From Alcaligenes faecalis (GTDB lineage Bacteria; Pseudomonadota; Gammaproteobacteria; Burkholderiales; Burkholderiaceae_B), in assembly GCF_005311025.1 (NCBI RefSeq), contig NZ_CP031747.1:434001-498000 (forward strand): DNA of 64,000 bases. Reading direction: 5' to 3'. Positions within the stretch are counted from its first letter, which is position 1. The number at the start of each line of letters is the position of its first letter. A program made the translations under genes and the position numbers. The notes beneath the pieces are model-generated. The model was not told the origin of the DNA. It saw only the letters and a program-made list of their open reading frames with translations, and did not search any database. Below, one piece after another: positions 10,064 to 19,640 of this stretch.

Positions 10064-10660
10064 GTGGCGGTCTTTACCCTGCGTGAGCCCACCAGCTTCG
10101 AGCAGGACATCAAAAAAAGCCGCTTTCTGGCACTGGCTGCGCCTGTAGACAGTGCCAGCCAGGCTTTGGCTTTTTTCCAGGCCAAGGGTGTGCCCGATGC
10201 CACGCATAATTGCTGGGCCTACAAGATCGGGTCGGAATACCGCTTTAACGATGATGGCGAACCCGGCGGCACGGCCGGGCGTCCCATTTTGCAAGCCATA
10301 GAAGGCCAGGATTGCGACCGTGTTGCGGTACTGGTGATACGTTGGTTTGGGGGCGTCAAGCTGGGTACGGGTGGCCTGGTGCGCGCCTATGGCGGCGTGG
10401 CCGCTCAATGTTTGCGTCTTGCTGACAAGCAGGAGCTGATTCCCATGGCAGCTTTGCGCTGCCGTTGCTCCTTTGCCGATCTGGCTTTGGTTCAATCCCG
10501 TTTCGACAGCTTTGGCGTTCAGGTTCAGGACGAGCAATTCGATGCTGAAGGTGTGCAGTGGCTGTTGAATCTGCCGCTCGAGCATAAAGCTGATTTTCAA
10601 CAGTCCTTTATCAATATGACGCGTGGCCAGGGGGAATGTGAACCCCTGGACCAAGCCTAA
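10064..10660 (+). CDS. YigZ/IMPACT family protein
   Basis: A 198-residue protein of the YigZ/IMPACT (UPF0029) family. Recognisable segments are KKSRFLA near the start, the family signature FNDDGEPGGTAGRPIL, then VLVIRWFGGVKLGTGGLVRAY. A C-terminal DUF1949-like domain follows. The bacterial role is unclear; the fold resembles domains that bind nucleic acid or ribosomal factors. The GTG start at 10064 follows a strong AGGGG and lies only 8 bases after ybiT, so the two are probably cotranscribed. Confidence 0.93.
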   Translation: MAVFTLREPTSFEQDIKKSRFLALAAPVDSASQALAFFQAKGVPDATHNCWAYKIGSEYRFNDDGEPGGTAGRPILQAIEGQDCDRVAVLVIRWFGGVKLGTGGLVRAYGGVAAQCLRLADKQELIPMAALRCRCSFADLALVQSRFDSFGVQVQDEQFDAEGVQWLLNLPLEHKADFQQSFINMTRGQGECEPLDQA

Positions 10661-10868
10661 GTCACCCTCGGTTCTGCCCAAGGTCTGCAATGGACCTCTG
10701 GTCGCCATCTTCCTTGATGGAGTTTTCTGGACGAAAAGGTATCTTTTCCAGACGATTATCCCTCTGCACCGTCCAGGCAGTGGCCATACTAAATACCTCT
10801 GATTCCTTCTAAGTCTGTATCCAGCCTGCGGGTATGATCGGGTTTAGTCAGCATTGTGAGTGTAAGCC

Positions 10869-11399
10869 ATGTCCTACGAGATCCATGCCAGCCAGTGGCT
10901 CAATACGACCGCTCCATTAAGCTTGGCGTCCTTGCGTGGCCGCGTGGTGGTGGTCACGGCCTTTCAGATGCTTTGCCCTGGTTGTGTCATCAACAGCCTG
11001 CCGCAAGCCAAGAAACTGGATACGCTGTTCTCGCGCGATGAATTGCGCATCATAGGCCTGCATAGCGTGTTCGAGCATCACGACGTGATGGGCCCTGCAG
11101 CTTTGCAGGCGTTTGCCCATGAGTACCGCTTGAATTTCCCCATCGCCATTGATCAGCCTTCAGACAGCGGCCCCTTGCCACGCACCATGAAGGAGTGGGG
11201 CCTGGGCGGGACACCATCTACCATTATTTTTGACCGTGATGGCAATCTGGCCATGAAGGAATTGGGCCATCTGGACGATCTGCGTCTGGGTGCGTTTGTC
11301 GGCCAGCTGATTGCTCGCCGCCCGGCGCAAGCAGACAAGAAAGAGGGGGTGGCGGACAAGCAGGATTCTTCCTCTTGCGGGCCGACCTGTACCTACTAG
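10869..11399 (+). CDS. Peroxiredoxin/TlpA-like redoxin
   Basis: A 176-residue thioredoxin-fold protein of the redoxin (AhpC/TSA) superfamily. The active-site region TAFQMLCPGCVINSLPQ carries a CPGC motif near residues 38-41, and the conserved cis-proline loop is GTPSTIIFDRDG. It probably reduces peroxides or disulfides in the cytoplasm, since no signal peptide is present. The C-terminus ends in SSSCGPTCTY, two extra cysteines in a CxxxC arrangement that might serve as a resolving pair or metal site. It precedes the DUF2024 gene by 24 bases and is likely cotranscribed with it. Confidence 0.85.
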   Translation: MSYEIHASQWLNTTAPLSLASLRGRVVVVTAFQMLCPGCVINSLPQAKKLDTLFSRDELRIIGLHSVFEHHDVMGPAALQAFAHEYRLNFPIAIDQPSDSGPLPRTMKEWGLGGTPSTIIFDRDGNLAMKELGHLDDLRLGAFVGQLIARRPAQADKKEGVADKQDSSSCGPTCTY

Positions 11400-11423
11400 G
11401 TTTTTTGCTGAAAAGGGTTTGTC

Positions 11424-11687
11424 ATGAAGATTGCGGTGTTTGATACCTACGTTGTGCGTCCTGACGGGCTTCGTATGCACTTTGATATCTTGGTCAGCGA
11501 CGATGCCAAGGATATGGACAAGGTCTTGAGTTATGGTCAGCGTTATTTGGCGGCCAAAGGGGTGAATGTGGAAAACTTCACCTCGCGCGAGTGCCGCTTT
11601 TGCCATACGGAAATGGCTTCTGCGCCGGTCGAAAATGAAATCAAACGCAGTGGCTTCGCGATTATCGAGCTGGAAAACTGCGACTAA
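11424..11687 (+). CDS. DUF2024 family protein
   Basis: An 87-residue protein matching the DUF2024 family: it begins MKIAVFDTYV, has GLRMHFDILV and ends in the conserved SGFAIIELE. The segment SRECRFCHTE is a conserved CxxCH motif. The function is unknown. It follows the peroxiredoxin by 24 bases and is followed by a terminator, so it closes a two-gene unit. The redox neighbour and the CxxCH motif hint at a thiol or metal role, but this is inference only. Confidence 0.88.
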   Translation: MKIAVFDTYVVRPDGLRMHFDILVSDDAKDMDKVLSYGQRYLAAKGVNVENFTSRECRFCHTEMASAPVENEIKRSGFAIIELENCD

Positions 11688-11702
11688 ATCGCATTTATGC
11701 AA

Positions 11703-11734
11703 AAAAACGCCAGACGATTTGTCTGGCGTTTTTT
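11703..11734. terminator. Bidirectional rho-independent terminator
   Basis: A 9-bp stem (ACGCCAGAC / GTCTGGCGT, 11707-11729) with a 5-base loop, A-rich on the left and followed by six T residues. It separates the DUF2024 gene from the convergent thioredoxin gene. Confidence 0.9.
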
Positions 11735-11749
11735 CTGGGGCCGGGCAAA

Positions 11750-12130
11750 TCAGGCCTGGTCAGGCTGCTGGTTTTGCTGGGCAGCAATTTCAGCATGGAC
11801 TTTTTCCATGTCCACAGCCTGGACCTGTTCGATCAGATCGTCCAGCTGGGCAGCGGAAAGGGCACCGGCTTGCGAGAACAGCAAGACGTTTTCACGGAAA
11901 ACCATCAGGGTAGGGATGGAGCGAATACGCAGGCCAGCGGCCAGTTCCTGCTCTTCTTCCGTGTTCACCTTGCCAAACGTCACGCCGGGGTGCTTGGCCG
12001 CTGCTGCGTCAAAGACAGGGGCGAATTGGCGACATGGACCGCACCAAGGAGCCCAGAAGTCGATGATCAGGGGTTTGCCGTCTTCTACTGCTGCCTGGAA
12101 TGTTTCTTCGTTCAGTTCGACGATGCTCAT
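11750..12130 (-). CDS. Thioredoxin-family protein
   Basis: A 126-residue thioredoxin. The active site is DFWAPWCGPCRQFAPVF (CGPC near residues 31-34) and the cis-proline loop is IRSIPTLMVF. It is probably a cytoplasmic disulfide reductant; as there are several thioredoxin-like genes here I do not call it trxA. It has a short C-terminal extension ending in a Gln-rich tail (AAQQNQQPDQA). The start at 12130 is fixed by a GGAGG seven bases upstream; a longer reading to 12187 would run through the upstream terminator hairpin. Confidence 0.93.
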   Translation of the reverse strand: MSIVELNEETFQAAVEDGKPLIIDFWAPWCGPCRQFAPVFDAAAAKHPGVTFGKVNTEEEQELAAGLRIRSIPTLMVFRENVLLFSQAGALSAAQLDDLIEQVQAVDMEKVHAEIAAQQNQQPDQA

Positions 12131-12147
12131 GGGGGAGCCTCCGCAAT

Positions 12148-12178
12148 AAAAAAGCGGCTGATGGTGTTCAGCCGCTTC
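12148..12178 (-). terminator. Rho-independent terminator of the purine permease gene
   Basis: On the minus strand a 10-bp stem (AAGCGGCTGA / TCAGCCGCTT) with a 6-base loop is followed by five to six T residues. It lies between the purine permease and the downstream thioredoxin gene, so the two are separate transcripts. Confidence 0.85.
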
Positions 12179-12250
12179 GTTAAACATGCAATCAGTGTAC
12201 TCGTTTTCCAGGCAGCCCTAAAGCGCCAAACGAGTTTGCTAAAGGGTTTT

Positions 12251-13543
12251 TCATTCCGTAGCGATTGCGTACTTGATCACAAACAAGATGGCGACAATCA
12301 GTGTGGCCAGGTGGATACTGCGCCAGCGGCCGGTTGTCAGCTTCAGGATCACGTAGCTGATAAAACCAAAGGCCAGACCGTTGGCAATCGAGTAGGTGAA
12401 GGGCATGGTGAAGGCAGCCAGGGCCGCAGGCACGGCCTCGGTCATGTCGTCCCATTTCACTTCAGTGATTTCGCGCATCATCAAGCACGCCACGTACAGC
12501 AAGGCGGGGGCGGTGGCGTAACCGGGAACGGTCGCGGCCAGTGGCGAGAAAAACAGGGCCAGCAGGAACAGGACACCAATGGTCAGCGCTGTCAGACCGG
12601 TACGGCCACCGGCTTGCACACCCGAGGCGCTTTCCACGTAGGCGGTGGTGCTGCTGGTACCCAGCATGGAACCGGCCACAATGGCGGTACTGTCAGCCAG
12701 CAGGGCGCGGCCCAGGCGATTGGGCTTGCCTTCTTCAATCAGGCGGGCACGCTTGGCAACCCCGATCATGGTGCCGGTGGCATCAAACACTTCAACCAGC
12801 ACCAGCACCAGAATCACGTGCACAAAGCCGGTGTGCAGGGCACCCATGATGTCCAGCTGCATGAAGGTGGGCATCAGCGAGGGTGGGGTGGAGACGACAC
12901 CACCAAATTCGCTGTGACCGGTCAGCATGGACAGAATGGTCACGGCCAGAATGCCGATCAGGATTGCACCGCGCACCTTCAGTGCGTCCAGGGCGGCAAT
13001 AATAAAGAAGCCCAGAATTGCGTACAGGGCTGCGGGCTGGGTCAGGTCGCCCAGACCAATCTTGGTGGCAGGGTGGGCCACCACAATACCCGAGTTCATC
13101 AGGGCGATCAGGCCCAGGAACATGCCGATACCGGCGGCAATGGCGCTTTGCAGGGATTTGGGAATGCCCCGAATCAGCCAGGACCGGATGCCAGTCACCG
13201 TTAGAATCAGGAAGATCACGCCGGAAATAAAGACCGCGCCCAGCGCCTGTTGCCAGGTATAGCCCAGGGTGGCGACCACGGTGAAGGCAAAAAAGGCGTT
13301 CAGGCCCATGCCCGGTGCCATGCCGATAGGCCAGTTGGCCACAAAGGCCATGATGAACGTGCCCAGAGCAGCAGCCAGGCAGGTGGCTACAAAAATGGCA
13401 TTGCGATCCATCCCTGTGGACGACAGGATGTCTGGATTCACAAAAATAATGTAGGACATGGTCAGGAAGGTAGTGATACCTGCCAGGACCTCGGTACGGA
13501 CGTTGGTGCCATGCTCAGTGAGTTTGAAGAGACGTTCAAACAT
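12251..13543 (-). CDS. NCS2 family purine permease (AzgA-like)
   Basis: A 430-residue membrane protein with about 12-14 hydrophobic segments. It matches the AzgA-like subgroup of nucleobase:cation symporters (adenine, guanine or hypoxanthine uptake): RTEVLAGITTFLTMSYIIFVNP at the N-terminus, ANWPIGMAPGMGLNAFFAFTVV, and the substrate-site regions DATGTMIGV and YVESASGVQAGGRTGLTAL. The exact base specificity is not readable. It is followed by a terminator and is divergent from tsaD across a 188-base gap. Confidence 0.93.
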   Translation of the reverse strand: MFERLFKLTEHGTNVRTEVLAGITTFLTMSYIIFVNPDILSSTGMDRNAIFVATCLAAALGTFIMAFVANWPIGMAPGMGLNAFFAFTVVATLGYTWQQALGAVFISGVIFLILTVTGIRSWLIRGIPKSLQSAIAAGIGMFLGLIALMNSGIVVAHPATKIGLGDLTQPAALYAILGFFIIAALDALKVRGAILIGILAVTILSMLTGHSEFGGVVSTPPSLMPTFMQLDIMGALHTGFVHVILVLVLVEVFDATGTMIGVAKRARLIEEGKPNRLGRALLADSTAIVAGSMLGTSSTTAYVESASGVQAGGRTGLTALTIGVLFLLALFFSPLAATVPGYATAPALLYVACLMMREITEVKWDDMTEAVPAALAAFTMPFTYSIANGLAFGFISYVILKLTTGRWRSIHLATLIVAILFVIKYAIATE

Positions 13544-13731
13544 GGGCAGCCTCCTTGTGATTATTAGGCGATCGGAGCGTGAAATTATCGATGCGGGATT
13601 TTAACCACGAGTGTGCCACTGCGTCGCCCCCCTTTGTCGCGATGTATCGGCACAACCCAGACACTATCCGCTGATTGTCTTGAGGGGATAAATTCCTATT
13701 TTCCCCAATACAGCAGGCTAAAATAAGCGCC

Positions 13732-14790
13732 ATGAATATTCTTGGATTTGAAAGTTCCTGCGATGAAACTGGCGTGGCGCTGGTCAGCACGGAACAGGGC
13801 CTGCTGGCCCATGCCTTGCACAGCCAGATCGCCATGCACCGTGAATATGGTGGGGTGGTGCCTGAACTGGCCTCTCGCGATCATATCCGTCGCGTCCTGC
13901 CTTTGACACGGCAGGTGTTGGCTTCTTGCCATATGCAGCTCGATCAGGTCGATGCCATTGCCTATACCGCCGGCCCCGGTCTGGCCGGTGCCTTGCTGGT
14001 GGGAGCTAGTGTGGCGCAGTCGATTGCCTGGTCGCTGAAAAAACCGACGATTGCTATCCATCACCTGGAAGGTCATTTGCTCTCGCCCTTATTGGCCGAG
14101 CCGCGTCCCGACTTTCCCTTTGTGGCCTTGCTGGTCTCGGGTGGCCACACTCAGCTGATGCGTGTAGATGGTGTGGGTCAGTATGAATTGCTGGGTGAAA
14201 CGCTGGACGATGCAGCAGGCGAAGCCTTTGATAAAAGCGCCAAGCTGATGGGCCTGGGTTATCCCGGCGGCCCGGCCTTGTCGCGTCTGGCTGAACAGGG
14301 TGACCCCAGCGTGTACGAGCTGCCGCGTCCCATGATGCACAGCAAGGATCTGGATTTCAGCTTTAGTGGTTTAAAAACTGCCGTGCTGACGCGCTTGCGC
14401 AAGCTGGAAGCGGAAGAGGGCGGGATTACCGAACAGCAACGCGCTGATCTGGCTGCTGCGACCGAGGCCGCCATTGTGGACGTGCTGGCCGCCAAGGCGA
14501 TCAAGGCCTTGAAGCAAACGGGCTTGAAACGTCTGGTGGTTGCCGGTGGTGTGGGCGCCAACCGCCACTTGCGGGCTTATTTACAGAAAGCCGTGGCGCG
14601 TTTGAAGGGCGAGGTGTTCTTTCCGCCGCTGGAATTCTGTACCGATAACGGTGCCATGATTGCTTTTGCGGCGGCCATGCGGGTCAAGCATGGTTTGGTG
14701 ACTTTGGATGATAGCCAGCATGGCTTTGCCATCCGGCCTCGCTGGGATCTGGCTTGTGTGAACCAGCCTGTCTCCCAGCAAGAGCGTTAG
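13732..14790 (+). CDS. tsaD: tRNA threonylcarbamoyladenosine biosynthesis protein TsaD
   Basis: A 352-residue ASKHA-fold enzyme. It starts [17 protein letters not shown], carries the metal-binding HxxxH in [12 protein letters not shown] (about residues 110-117), the phosphate loop LVSGGHTQL and the C-terminal metal aspartate in [10 protein letters not shown]. TsaD transfers threonylcarbamoyl to A37 of ANN-decoding tRNAs, working with TsaB, TsaE and TsaC. None of those partners is in this window. rpsU, often beside tsaD in proteobacteria, is also not here. Confidence 0.97.
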   Translation: MNILGFESSCDETGVALVSTEQGLLAHALHSQIAMHREYGGVVPELASRDHIRRVLPLTRQVLASCHMQLDQVDAIAYTAGPGLAGALLVGASVAQSIAWSLKKPTIAIHHLEGHLLSPLLAEPRPDFPFVALLVSGGHTQLMRVDGVGQYELLGETLDDAAGEAFDKSAKLMGLGYPGGPALSRLAEQGDPSVYELPRPMMHSKDLDFSFSGLKTAVLTRLRKLEAEEGGITEQQRADLAAATEAAIVDVLAAKAIKALKQTGLKRLVVAGGVGANRHLRAYLQKAVARLKGEVFFPPLEFCTDNGAMIAFAAAMRVKHGLVTLDDSQHGFAIRPRWDLACVNQPVSQQER

Positions 14791-14793
14791 TGC

Positions 14794-15435
14794 TTATTTT
14801 TTCTTGGAACCGATCTTGCTTTCTTTGCCCGTCATCAGACGACGAATGTTTTCCTGGTGACGCCAGAGCAAGAAGGCACTGATCAGGACCAGGGCCGTGG
14901 CAATAGAGGCATTCATGGGCCAGACCACCTTGGCACCGAGCAGGTAAAACAAGGGGGCAAACACGGCACTGATGATGGCTGCCAGCGAGGAGTAACGGCT
15001 GACATAAGCGATAATCAGCCAGGTGGCCGCGGTAGCCAGAGCCAGCCAGGGCAGCAGGGCCAGGATGACACCCAGTGCGGTTGCCACGCCTTTACCGCCT
15101 TTAAAGCCCAGAAAGACCGGGTACAAGTGACCCAAAAAGGCAAAAAAGGCGCTGACACCCAGTAAAGTCGGTGCCCAGCCCCAGTTGCTGATGGCCTGTT
15201 GGGTCAGAAAGACAGCCAGCCAGCCTTTGAAGGCATCGCCCAACAAGGTCAGGACAGCTGCTTTTTTATTGCCGCTACGTAGTACATTAGTGGCTCCCGG
15301 ATTTTTCGAACCAAAGGTGCGAGGGTCTTGCAAGCCCATGATCTTGCTGACGATTACGGCAAACGGCAAGGATCCCAGCAAATAGGACAAGAGGGCGACA
15401 AGCGGGGCGGCCACAGCAAAAGAAACGGCGTTCAT
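14794..15435 (-). CDS. plsY: Acyl-phosphate:glycerol-3-phosphate acyltransferase PlsY
   Basis: A 213-residue inner-membrane enzyme with about five membrane segments. It makes lysophosphatidic acid from acyl-phosphate and glycerol-3-phosphate. All three PlsY motifs are visible: [26 protein letters not shown] and [21 protein letters not shown] start it at the ATG at 15435 with a GGAG about ten bases upstream; a TTG at 15453 would add six residues. It is convergent with tsaD, with 3 bases between the stops, and ends in a Lys-rich tail. Confidence 0.95.
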   Translation of the reverse strand: MNAVSFAVAAPLVALLSYLLGSLPFAVIVSKIMGLQDPRTFGSKNPGATNVLRSGNKKAAVLTLLGDAFKGWLAVFLTQQAISNWGWAPTLLGVSAFFAFLGHLYPVFLGFKGGKGVATALGVILALLPWLALATAATWLIIAYVSRYSSLAAIISAVFAPLFYLLGAKVVWPMNASIATALVLISAFLLWRHQENIRRLMTGKESKIGSKKK

Positions 15436-15550
15436 GAGGATTGAGCTCCACAATTATTGTTGCGCGGATTCTACCGGCCTTGCAGCAAAATACCAAAGGC
15501 AGCGGGTACAATTTGCTGCCCCTGTTAGATTTTTAACGGAAAAGTAAAGC

Positions 15551-16291
15551 ATGCGTATTCTGGTCTCCAACGATGATGGCTATACAGCAGCCGGTATCGA
15601 GGCTTTGTATGAAGCCTTGCAAGGACTGGGTGAGCTGACTGTCATTGCACCCGAGACCAATTGCAGCGGTGCCAGCAATTCCCTAACCTTGAATCGTCCC
15701 CTGTCGCTGCGCCAGGCCAGCAATGGTTTTTATTTTGTTAATGGTACACCGTCCGATTGTGTGCACGTGGCCCTGACAGGCCTGCTGGATTTTCGTCCCG
15801 ATCTGATTGTGTCCGGTATTAATAATGGCGCCAATATGGGCGACGACACTTTGTATTCGGGCACGGTAGCGGCCGCGATGGAAGGCCATTTGTTTGGTAT
15901 TCCCGCAATTGCGTTTTCCCTGATTGAACGCGGCTGGAAGAACCTGGACAGCGCAGCGCGCGTGGCACGAGATCTGGTACAGCGCTGTCAGAAGAAGCCG
16001 TTGGCGGCCAATACCTTGCTGAACGTGAATATTCCGTGTTTGCCCTACGAAGCCTTGAAGGGCACGCAAGTCACCCGCCTGGGCAAGCGTCATCCCGCGG
16101 AGCCGGTTGTAAAAAGCCAGACGCCTTATGGCGAGCCCGTGTACTGGATTGGCCGTGTTGGTGGTGTGTCCGATAGCGAGAAGGGCACAGATTTCGGGGC
16201 CGTCGAACAAGGTGCAGTATCCATTACCCCCTTGCGCGCGGACCTGACTCACCACGAGCAACTGGCCGGATTGCGGGACTGGATGCAATGA
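15551..16291 (+). CDS. surE: 5'/3'-nucleotidase SurE
   Basis: A 246-residue metal-dependent phosphatase acting on nucleoside monophosphates and short polyphosphates. The metal site appears at the very start, [16 protein letters not shown] (paired aspartates), with [15 protein letters not shown], the [12 protein letters not shown] segment and [20 protein letters not shown]. Its stop overlaps the pcm start (ATGA at 16288), so surE, pcm and probably nlpD are one operon, the classic stationary-phase survival arrangement. Confidence 0.97.
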   Translation: MRILVSNDDGYTAAGIEALYEALQGLGELTVIAPETNCSGASNSLTLNRPLSLRQASNGFYFVNGTPSDCVHVALTGLLDFRPDLIVSGINNGANMGDDTLYSGTVAAAMEGHLFGIPAIAFSLIERGWKNLDSAARVARDLVQRCQKKPLAANTLLNVNIPCLPYEALKGTQVTRLGKRHPAEPVVKSQTPYGEPVYWIGRVGGVSDSEKGTDFGAVEQGAVSITPLRADLTHHEQLAGLRDWMQ

Positions 16292-17112
16292 CAAGTAAAC
16301 TAGGCAAGCGCTATCCTTTTGCAGACGGCACTCGGAACCGGTTCGGCAAGTCCAGCCTGGGCAGTGGCCTGTCTGCCAGCAACAGCAATACCCGTATTGT
16401 GCAACGGGGCCAGTTACAACCGACACCGTCGGCCATTTTGTCACCGCAAGTGTCAACAAGTGTCAATCTGGGTTTGAACTCGGAACGCTCGCGTGGCATG
16501 ATGATCGAGCGCTTGCGCCGTCAAGGAATTACCGACGAACGAGTGCTGGCGGCCATGCAGGCAGTACCGCGCCATCAGTTTGTTGATCAGGGTTTGGCCA
16601 GTCGGGCCTATGAAGATGATGCCTTGCCTATCGGCTTTGCGCAGACCATCTCCCAGCCTTGGGTTGTGGCCCATATGATCAGCCTGGTGTGTGACCAGAA
16701 AATACCGACTAAGGTGCTGGAAGTGGGGGCCGGATGTGGTTATCAGGCTGCTGTTTTGGCACAATTGGTCAAAGAAGTGTATGCGGTAGAACGTATCAAA
16801 GGCTTGTGTGATATGGCCCGCGATCACATGCGCCAATTAGGGCTGTCGCAACGGGCTCGAATAATGTTTGGTGACGGAATGCAAGGTTACCCTGCCGCGG
16901 CACCATATGATGCTATTGTTGTGGCGGCAGCCGGTCCGGTCATTCCCAGAACCTTATTGGAACAATTAACATTGGGGGGGAGACTGATCGCCCCTGAAGG
17001 TACGACACAACAGCGCCTGGTTTTGGTGGAACGCACCGGACAGGCTACTTGGCGTCGTGAAGAACTTGATGCGGTTCGCTTCGTGCCGATGCGAGCCGGA
17101 ACCCAGATTTAG
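16288..17112 (+). CDS. pcm: Protein-L-isoaspartate O-methyltransferase
   Basis: A 274-residue protein-repair enzyme that methylates L-isoaspartyl residues using S-adenosylmethionine. The SAM loop is [18 protein letters not shown], and [12 protein letters not shown] and [20 protein letters not shown] follow. The catalytic core starts near residue 68 ([14 protein letters not shown]). The first 65 or so residues, rich in Ser, Arg and Asn, are an extension absent from the 208-residue E. coli enzyme. The ATGA overlap with surE supports the long start, though internal ATG codons at 16498 and 16501 could be used. Confidence 0.93.
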   Translation: MTSKLGKRYPFADGTRNRFGKSSLGSGLSASNSNTRIVQRGQLQPTPSAILSPQVSTSVNLGLNSERSRGMMIERLRRQGITDERVLAAMQAVPRHQFVDQGLASRAYEDDALPIGFAQTISQPWVVAHMISLVCDQKIPTKVLEVGAGCGYQAAVLAQLVKEVYAVERIKGLCDMARDHMRQLGLSQRARIMFGDGMQGYPAAAPYDAIVVAAAGPVIPRTLLEQLTLGGRLIAPEGTTQQRLVLVERTGQATWRREELDAVRFVPMRAGTQI

Positions 17113-17135
17113 TCAGATATTCTCAGGAGATTTAT

Positions 17136-17960
17136 ATGCAGCATGCAGTCAGGTTACCGTTAACCGCTGCTTCCACCGGTACACAGTGGTTCTTGACGCC
17201 CCGTCAGTGCCTGGTGGCGGCTGTGGTCACCAGTACCCTGCTGGCTGGTTGTGCAAGCCGTAATGAGCGCGCTCCAGTCACTGACCTGAGTTCCTCTTCG
17301 GCGGCAGGCAGCGTCAGCAGTGCCTCGGGTACCTATGTGGTACGCCCCGGCGATACGCTCTACAAGATTGCACAAGCGCACGGCATGGACGTGAATTCGC
17401 TGATCCAGTTGAACCAGATTACGGATCCTTCCATGTTGCGCGTGGGTCAAACCTTGCGTCTGGACGGCAATACCTCGATGGCGGCAGTGACGACTCGCCC
17501 AGCCGGTAGCGGTAGCACACAGACCTCGCCAGTCAGCCCGGCCACCCCGGTCAAGACTGAAACGCCCGTGTCTGCGCCTCGCGCCAGCGACGCGGCTCTG
17601 ATCGCCTGGGGCTGGCCTGCCAGTGGCAAGATCATCCAGGGTTTCAATGCCTCGACCAAGGGTATTGATATCGAAGGCAAGGTGGGCGACCCCGTGGTTG
17701 CCGCAGCGGATGGCAAGATCATGTACGCCGGTAACGGTGTGCGCGGTTTAGGCTCCATGGTGCTGGTCGGTCACAGCAATGGCTTTATCACTGCTTACGC
17801 TCATAACAGTGTCTTGCACGTTAAAACGGGTCAGCAGGTGAAGAAGGGGCAGCGTATTGCCGATCTGGGTCAGTCTGACACCACCTCGCCACGACTGCAC
17901 TTCGAGATTCGTCGCTCCGGTACGCCGGTCAACCCGATCTCGTACCTGCCTACGCGATAA
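17136..17960 (+). CDS. nlpD: NlpD-like LysM/M23 lipoprotein
   Basis: A 274-residue lipoprotein with a lipobox LLAGC near residues 38-42, a LysM domain (about 65-110, TYVVRPGDTLYKIAQAHG) and a C-terminal M23/LytM domain (about 160-270). The LytM domain lacks the first zinc ligand motif: where active enzymes have HxGxD it has KGIDIEG. This degenerate site is typical of NlpD and EnvC, which activate cell-division amidases rather than cut murein. It follows pcm by 23 bases and is closed by a terminator, without the rpoS gene that follows nlpD in many proteobacteria. Confidence 0.93.
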   Translation: MQHAVRLPLTAASTGTQWFLTPRQCLVAAVVTSTLLAGCASRNERAPVTDLSSSSAAGSVSSASGTYVVRPGDTLYKIAQAHGMDVNSLIQLNQITDPSMLRVGQTLRLDGNTSMAAVTTRPAGSGSTQTSPVSPATPVKTETPVSAPRASDAALIAWGWPASGKIIQGFNASTKGIDIEGKVGDPVVAAADGKIMYAGNGVRGLGSMVLVGHSNGFITAYAHNSVLHVKTGQQVKKGQRIADLGQSDTTSPRLHFEIRRSGTPVNPISYLPTR

Positions 17961-17978
17961 GCTCGGTATCTGGACTGA

Positions 17979-18006
17979 AAAAAGCGGCTTCTGGCCGCTT
18001 TTTTTG
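17979..18006 (+). terminator. Rho-independent terminator after nlpD
   Basis: An 8-bp stem (AAAGCGGC / GCCGCTTT, 17981-18001) with a 5-base loop and a run of seven T residues closes the surE-pcm-nlpD unit. Confidence 0.9.
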
Positions 18007-18256
18007 TGCGCCCTGTTCGAGGGTGCTCAATTGAATGACTTTTTGAGTGCAGATTGCTCTTCCAACTTGAAGGCTATGCCTGTCGGCCGGCGGGGCATTT
18101 AGAATTTAGTAGCGTTGCGGAACCGCTAGTGCCGCGTTCTGCTTGTTTTTACCCGTTGTGCCGAATGCTCATTGTAAAATCAGCGATTCGCCATCGTTTG
18201 CAGCAATGCAACTGCGCCATTCTGCTTGGCAGGACGCTTATTTAGGTTTTTATCGA
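18007..18256. other. Gap between nlpD and rlmD, no gene seen
   Basis: About 250 bases without a credible reading frame. Neither a complete rpoS nor any recognisable sigma-70 domain fragment is visible on either strand. The rlmD promoter presumably lies here. Confidence 0.6.
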
Positions 18257-19567
18257 ATGTCTGACGTATTGTTAATTGAATCGCTGGATCTGGAAGGACG
18301 CGGCGTCGCCCACAAAGAGGGCAAAGTGGTGTTTGTGGAAGGTGCCTTGCCCGGCGAGGAAGTACTGGCCGAGACGGTGCGCTCCAAGGACTCCTACGAT
18401 AAAGCCCGCATGACGGCCTTGTTGAAAGCCTCGTCGCAGCGTGCTGAACCTCCCTGTCCCAACTTTGGTGTCTGTGGTGGCTGTGCCATGCAGCATCTGG
18501 AGCCCTCGGCCCAGGTTGCGGTCAAGCAGCGCGTTCTGGAAGATTCCCTGGGCCATATCGGCAAGGTGCAGCCGGGCCGTGTGCTGGCGCCCTTGCACGG
18601 CCCTTACTGGGGCTACCGTTATCGCGCCCGTTTCTCCATGCGCTACGTGCCTAAAAAGGGTGGGGTGCTGGTTGGCTTTCGTGAAAAGAATGGCCGCTAT
18701 GTGGTGGACATGACGGAATGTCGGGTACTGCCTGCCAAGGTTTCTGCCTTGCTGGAACCCTTGCGTTCCTGTTTGGCTGGTTTGTCTCGCCCGGATCGTT
18801 TGCCTCAGATCGAGCTGGCCATGGGCGACAAGATTACCACCTTGACCCTGCGTCACATGGAGCCGCTGACTAGCGAAGATATCCAGCGTTTGCAGAGCTT
18901 CGGTCAGGAGCACGACATCAGCTGGTGGCTGCAGCCCAAGGGCCCGGAAACGGCCCATCCTTTGCTGCGCGAAGATGCGGACAAGCTGGCCTACGCACTG
19001 CCCGAATTTGATTTGCGTATGCCGTATCGCCCTACGGACTTTACGCAGGTGAACCACGACATTAACCGCAGCCTGATCTCGCGTGCCTTGACCCTGCTGG
19101 ACGTCAAGCCCGAGCATCGTGTGGCGGACTTGTTCTGTGGTCTGGGTAACTTCAGCCTGCCGCTGGCACGCCGTGCCGCCGAGGTGGTTGGCATTGAAGG
19201 CAGCAGCACCTTGACTGAACGTGCCGGTGAAGCAGCCTTGGCCCACGACCTGCAGGACAAGGCAACATTCACAACGCTAAATCTGTTTGAGGTGGACGTG
19301 CAATGGCTGCGTGACCTGGGTCATTTTGATCGCATGTTGATTGACCCACCGCGTGATGGTGCCTTTGCGGTCGCCACTGCTTTGGCGCAGCTGGAAAAGC
19401 ACGAACGCCCCGAGCGTCTGGTTTATGTGTCCTGTAGCCCAGGTACTCTAGCTCGGGACGCCGGTGTATTGGTTCACCACGGTGGTTATACGCTGGAATC
19501 GGCCGGGGTGGTGAATATGTTCCCGCATACGGCACACGTGGAATCAATTGCCGTCTTTACACGCTAA
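18257..19567 (+). CDS. rlmD: 23S rRNA (uracil-1939-C5)-methyltransferase RlmD
   Basis: A 436-residue RNA methyltransferase. It has an N-terminal TRAM domain (about residues 1-60, [25 protein letters not shown]), the iron-sulfur cysteines in [17 protein letters not shown] plus a later Cys in DMTECRVLP, the SAM site [17 protein letters not shown] and the catalytic cysteine in [13 protein letters not shown]. It methylates U1939 of 23S rRNA. I start it at the ATG at 18257, which begins at the TRAM domain; the frame remains open upstream to a TTG at 18143, but that extra sequence has no family match. Confidence 0.95.
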   Translation: MSDVLLIESLDLEGRGVAHKEGKVVFVEGALPGEEVLAETVRSKDSYDKARMTALLKASSQRAEPPCPNFGVCGGCAMQHLEPSAQVAVKQRVLEDSLGHIGKVQPGRVLAPLHGPYWGYRYRARFSMRYVPKKGGVLVGFREKNGRYVVDMTECRVLPAKVSALLEPLRSCLAGLSRPDRLPQIELAMGDKITTLTLRHMEPLTSEDIQRLQSFGQEHDISWWLQPKGPETAHPLLREDADKLAYALPEFDLRMPYRPTDFTQVNHDINRSLISRALTLLDVKPEHRVADLFCGLGNFSLPLARRAAEVVGIEGSSTLTERAGEAALAHDLQDKATFTTLNLFEVDVQWLRDLGHFDRMLIDPPRDGAFAVATALAQLEKHERPERLVYVSCSPGTLARDAGVLVHHGGYTLESAGVVNMFPHTAHVESIAVFTR

Positions 19568-19590
19568 GTACACATAAGCAGGCTTGAACT

Positions 19591-19640
19591 AAAACGCCCC
19601 ACAAATTGGACAGAGCTCCAGTTTGCGGGGCATTTTGTTT
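19591..19640 (+). terminator. Rho-independent terminator after rlmD
   Basis: A long imperfect stem from GCCCCACAAA (from 19596) pairing with TTTGCGGGGC (to 19631), extended by TTGG/CCAG, is followed by a T-rich tract. It closes rlmD. Confidence 0.8.

Noticed and set aside
11774-13204. 476-codon plus-strand open frame across thioredoxin and purine permease genes
   Set aside because: It crosses two real genes and a terminator hairpin, and its product is a low-complexity Gly/Gln/His-rich sequence.
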